Below are positions 6,418 through 8,263 of a DNA stretch of 8,263 nt, piece after piece (position 1 is the stretch's first letter; each line of letters starts with the position of its first letter). This DNA is from JBFWNZ01 sp050250795 (GTDB lineage: Bacteria > Pseudomonadota > Alphaproteobacteria > UBA8366): the NCBI GenBank assembly GCA_050250795.1, contig JBFWNZ010000166.1, forward strand, positions 1-8,263, written 5' to 3'. Made by a program: the position numbers and the translations under genes. Below the pieces are notes generated by a model. The model searched no databases. It saw only the letters and a list, made by a program, of their open reading frames with translations, and was not told the origin of the DNA.

Positions 6418-7164
6418 CTAGCGGGGCGCCAGCAGCGACCGGGCCCGTTCAAGGTCGGCCGGAGTATCGACGCCGAGCGGAACGGTGTCAACGAGGGCCA
6501 CGTCGATTCGCATGCCCGCCTCCAGGGCCCGCAACTGCTCCAGCTTCTCGCGCCGCTCCAGACGGCCGGGCAGGAGGGAGACGAATCGGTCGAGCGCTGC
6601 CCGCCGATAGGCGTAGAGCCCGATATGGTGATACAGCGGCCCCTCGCCGGACGGCGCGGTCGCGCGGGTGAAGTAAAGCGCCCGCCCGATGCCGGTGGCG
6701 GGATCGGGGGCGAACACCGCCTTGACCACATTCGGGTTGGTCGTCTCCGCGGGCTCGCGGATTTCCGCCGCGATGGTGGCGATATCGACGGCCGCATCGG
6801 CGAGCGGCGCGAAGACCGCCCGGATCGCCGCCGCCTCGATGGTCGGAAGGTCGCCCTGCACGTTCACGACCGCGTCGTGGCGGCCGGCCGGATCGACACG
6901 CGCAAGCGCTTCGCGGATGCGGTCGGAGCCGGAGGGATGCGCCGGGTCGGTCAGGACCGCCCGGCCGCCGGCCGCCGTCACCGCCTCGGCAATGGCCGGC
7001 TCTGCGGCCGCCACGAGCACGGGCCCGAGATCGGCTTCCACCGCACGCTGCCAGACATGGACGATCATGGGCCGGCCATGGATATCAGCGAGCGGCTTGT
7101 CCGGAAGCCGGCTGGCCGCCAGCCGGGCGGGGATGACGAGGATCGGGTTGTGCGGACGCGTCAT
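6418..7164 (-). CDS. kdsB: 3-deoxy-manno-octulosonate cytidylyltransferase (CMP-KDO synthetase)
   Basis: KdsB activates KDO with CTP to CMP-KDO in the cytoplasm, needed to attach KDO to lipid A; its presence indicates a Gram-negative with KDO-containing LPS. The 248-residue protein matches family length. It shows the nucleotide-binding N terminus (VIPARLAASRLPDKPLADI, 10-28), SGSDRI (78-83), the metal-binding VNVQGD (100-105), then TNPNVVKAVF, RALYFTRATAP and the substrate-site segment YHHIGLYAYRR, and near the end LEQLRALEAGMRIDV and VPLGVDTPADLE. The motif QGDLP in place of enterobacterial QGDEP and AAAE in place of the usual acidic pair near residue 53 fit the alphaproteobacterial type. 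AAGGA lies 11 bases before the ATG at 7164, a rather long spacing. It is followed by pheA, an arrangement I recall as common in this class. Confidence 0.96.
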   Translation of the reverse strand: MTRPHNPILVIPARLAASRLPDKPLADIHGRPMIVHVWQRAVEADLGPVLVAAAEPAIAEAVTAAGGRAVLTDPAHPSGSDRIREALARVDPAGRHDAVVNVQGDLPTIEAAAIRAVFAPLADAAVDIATIAAEIREPAETTNPNVVKAVFAPDPATGIGRALYFTRATAPSGEGPLYHHIGLYAYRRAALDRFVSLLPGRLERREKLEQLRALEAGMRIDVALVDTVPLGVDTPADLERARSLLAPR

Positions 7165-7201
7165 GCGCTGCTATGTCCTTATATTCGGCGGGTTGTGGCA
7201 A

Positions 7202-7217
7202 GCCGCCGGGCCGCCGG
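7202..7217. repeat. Short direct repeat in the kdsB / cytochrome c intergenic region
   Basis: GCCGCCGG occurs twice in tandem (7202-7209 and 7210-7217). In such GC-rich DNA this may be chance; it is listed because the 191-base intergenic stretch otherwise holds little recognisable structure. Confidence 0.4.
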
Positions 7218-7227
7218 ATGGGTCGAT

Positions 7228-7242
7228 GCGGCATTTTGCCGC
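7228..7242. repeat. Perfect inverted repeat between kdsB and the cytochrome c gene
   Basis: GCGGCATTTTGCCGC has six-base arms (GCGGCA and TGCCGC) around a TTT spacer. It lies 63 bases upstream of the kdsB start and 113 bases upstream of the cytochrome start. No T-run follows on either strand, so it is not a typical intrinsic terminator. The position between two divergent genes would suit an operator, but no regulator is known from this sequence. The rest of 7165-7355 shows only a TATGAT at 7266-7271 without a matching -35 box. Confidence 0.45.
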
Positions 7243-7355
7243 GCGAACCGCTTGGGGGCCGTCCGTATGATGCGGCGCCCTTCGTTCAGGAGGGTCGGCG
7301 CACCATCGTCGCGGCGCCGGCAAGGATAAACGAACGCAGTCGGAAGGGGTACGCA

Positions 7356-7904
7356 ATGGGGTCCGATCCGTTGTTTCTCAACAAGGTCGCCGCAGCGGTG
7401 ATCGGTGCGGGCTTGCTGGCAATGACGGCCGGATTCGTGACCCATTTCATCTATCATCCCAAGGTTCATCTTGAGCAGCATGCCTATGCCATCGCGGAGG
7501 GTCTTCCGGCCCCCAGCGCGGCGGCGGGCGGCGGCGAGCCGGCAGCGCTGGAGCCGATCGGGCCGATGCTGGCTTCGGCCGATCCGGCCGCGGGCGAGGC
7601 GGTGTTCAAGAAGTGCGTCGCCTGCCATACGGCCGAAGACGGCGGTCCCAACAAGGTCGGACCGAATCTGTACGGCATCATCGGCCGCGACATCGCCTCG
7701 CATGAGGGCTTCTCCTATTCGGCGGCACTGCAGGGCAAGGAAGGCGGCTGGAACTACGAGGAACTGAACACCTTCCTGCATAAGCCGCAGTCCTTCGCGA
7801 AGGGCACCAAGATGACCTTCGCCGGTCTGGCCAAGGCCGAGGATCGCGCCAACGTCATCGCCTATCTGCGCAGCTTGAGCGCCAGCCCGCAGCCGCTGCC
7901 CTGA
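7356..7904 (+). CDS. Membrane-anchored class I cytochrome c (CycM / c552-like)
   Basis: The 182-residue protein has an uncleaved-looking N-terminal signal anchor (about residues 9-33, VAAAVIGAGLLAMTAGFV followed by HFIY). A flexible Ala/Gly/Pro-rich tether (about 50-75) leads into a single class I cytochrome c domain. The haem site is CVACH (C87, C90, H91); the distal methionine is M153 in GTKMTFAGL; VGPNLYGIIGR (101-111) is a typical cytochrome c core segment, and a C-terminal helix (DRANVIAYLRSL) closes the fold. Such anchored cytochromes carry electrons from the bc1 complex to terminal oxidases on the periplasmic face, as CycM does in rhizobia and Bradyrhizobium; that role here is inferred. 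The ATG at 7356 has AAGGGG about seven bases before it; the open frame reaching back to 7173 adds a sequence without a sensible signal. hisN follows 20 bases downstream. The neighbouring kdsB-pheA genes fit the layout in other alphaproteobacteria. Confidence 0.93.
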   Translation: MGSDPLFLNKVAAAVIGAGLLAMTAGFVTHFIYHPKVHLEQHAYAIAEGLPAPSAAAGGGEPAALEPIGPMLASADPAAGEAVFKKCVACHTAEDGGPNKVGPNLYGIIGRDIASHEGFSYSAALQGKEGGWNYEELNTFLHKPQSFAKGTKMTFAGLAKAEDRANVIAYLRSLSASPQPLP

Positions 7905-7924
7905 ACCGCTACCCGGTCCCGCCG

Positions 7925-8263
7925 ATGACCGAGACCTGCCCGGCCGCCTTCCTCGATCTGGCCGGGCGCATGGCCGATGCGGCGGGTGTCATCGCACGCC
8001 GCTATTTCCGCTCGGGCATCGCCGCCGACGACAAGCCCGACGCCAGCCCCGTCACTGCCGCCGACCGCGAGGCCGAGGCGGCGATGCGGGCGATGATCGA
8101 GGCCGAGTTTCCCGACCACGGCATCTGGGGCGAGGAATACGGCGTGGTGCGGGGCGAGGCCAAGTATCTGTGGGTGCTCGACCCTATCGACGGCACCAAG
8201 GCGTTCATGACCGGGCTGGCCGTGTTCGGCACCCTGATCGCGCTGGCGCGGCGCGTCCGCCCG
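7925..8263 (+). CDS. hisN: Inositol monophosphatase family protein, probable histidinol-phosphatase, 5' part only
   Basis: The frame runs from the ATG at 7925 to the right edge without a stop (113 codons); roughly the second half of a protein of about 260 residues is missing. Visible motifs are the metal-binding WGEEYG (68-73, E70 and E71) and motif A DPIDGTKAF (86-94, D86, D89, G90, T91), followed by FGTLIAL (101-107). This family uses Mg2+ to remove phosphate from small phosphorylated alcohols. The combination DPIDGTK-F with FGTLIAL is typical of the HisN branch, which makes histidinol from histidinol phosphate; a general inositol-1-monophosphatase is the alternative. The start is 20 bases after the cytochrome stop, with no clear ribosome site, so coupling or a shared transcript is likely. 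A later ATG at residue 16 is possible but would cut the first helix. Confidence 0.85.
   Translation, partial: MTETCPAAFLDLAGRMADAAGVIARRYFRSGIAADDKPDASPVTAADREAEAAMRAMIEAEFPDHGIWGEEYGVVRGEAKYLWVLDPIDGTKAFMTGLAVFGTLIALARRVRP

Noticed and set aside
7172..7201. TTGCCA and TATAAG on the minus strand as a kdsB promoter
   Set aside because: The spacer is only 12 bases; using GACATA instead gives 18 bases but a poor -10 match. TATAAG also overlaps the ribosome site AAGGA.
5537..7329. Plus-strand open frames of about 300 codons antisense to pheA and kdsB
   Set aside because: They mirror the two well supported minus-strand genes and show no domain features.
1..8263. Mobile element, CRISPR array, defence or biosynthetic island
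   Set aside because: All genes are core housekeeping types with uniform codon use. No transposase, integrase, spaced direct-repeat array or flanking terminal repeats were seen.

Overview
This window looks like ordinary core chromosome of a GC-rich alphaproteobacterium, probably of Rhodospirillales type. The evidence is the gene order (SRP RNA, dnaX, ybaB/ebfC, recR), a prephenate dehydratase and CMP-KDO synthetase of alphaproteobacterial type, a membrane-anchored CycM-like cytochrome c, and strong G/C preference at third codon positions. I see no insertion sequence, phage gene, CRISPR array, tRNA, rRNA or toxin-antitoxin pair, and no stretch over 300 bases lacks a gene.

Left part, minus strand. 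From right to left there is a small SRP RNA (about 3944-3841), dnaX (DNA polymerase III gamma/tau), ybaB/ebfC (nucleoid-associated protein), recR (recombination mediator), and after a 104-base gap the first 322 codons of a secreted DUF4139 protein cut by the window edge. dnaX, ybaB and recR are spaced by 3 and 20 bases and look like one transcript. No separate promoter or terminator is visible between the SRP RNA and dnaX, so the RNA may lie in the dnaX leader.

Middle, plus strand. Divergent from the SRP RNA is a NudC-type NAD(H) pyrophosphatase / RNA deNADding Nudix hydrolase (4066-4974). A small PAS_5-type protein of unknown role follows 29 bases later (5004-5531) with a GTG start. This pair meets pheA tail to tail with only 8 bases between the stop codons.

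Right part. kdsB (CMP-KDO synthetase, for lipopolysaccharide) and pheA (prephenate dehydratase, phenylalanine synthesis) form a minus-strand pair 17 bases apart. Divergent from kdsB, across 191 bases, is a membrane-anchored class I cytochrome c. It is followed 20 bases later by the 5' part of an inositol-monophosphatase-family gene, most likely histidinol-phosphatase hisN, cut by the right edge.

The genes serve replication and repair, protein targeting, NAD-linked RNA or nucleotide turnover, aromatic and histidine synthesis, LPS synthesis and respiration. I did not find a convincing new system. The points most worth a second look are the SRP RNA to dnaX junction (TTG start overlapping the stop of a three-codon ORF), the NudC plus PAS pair, a possible leaderless nudC start, and a perfect inverted repeat between kdsB and the cytochrome gene.
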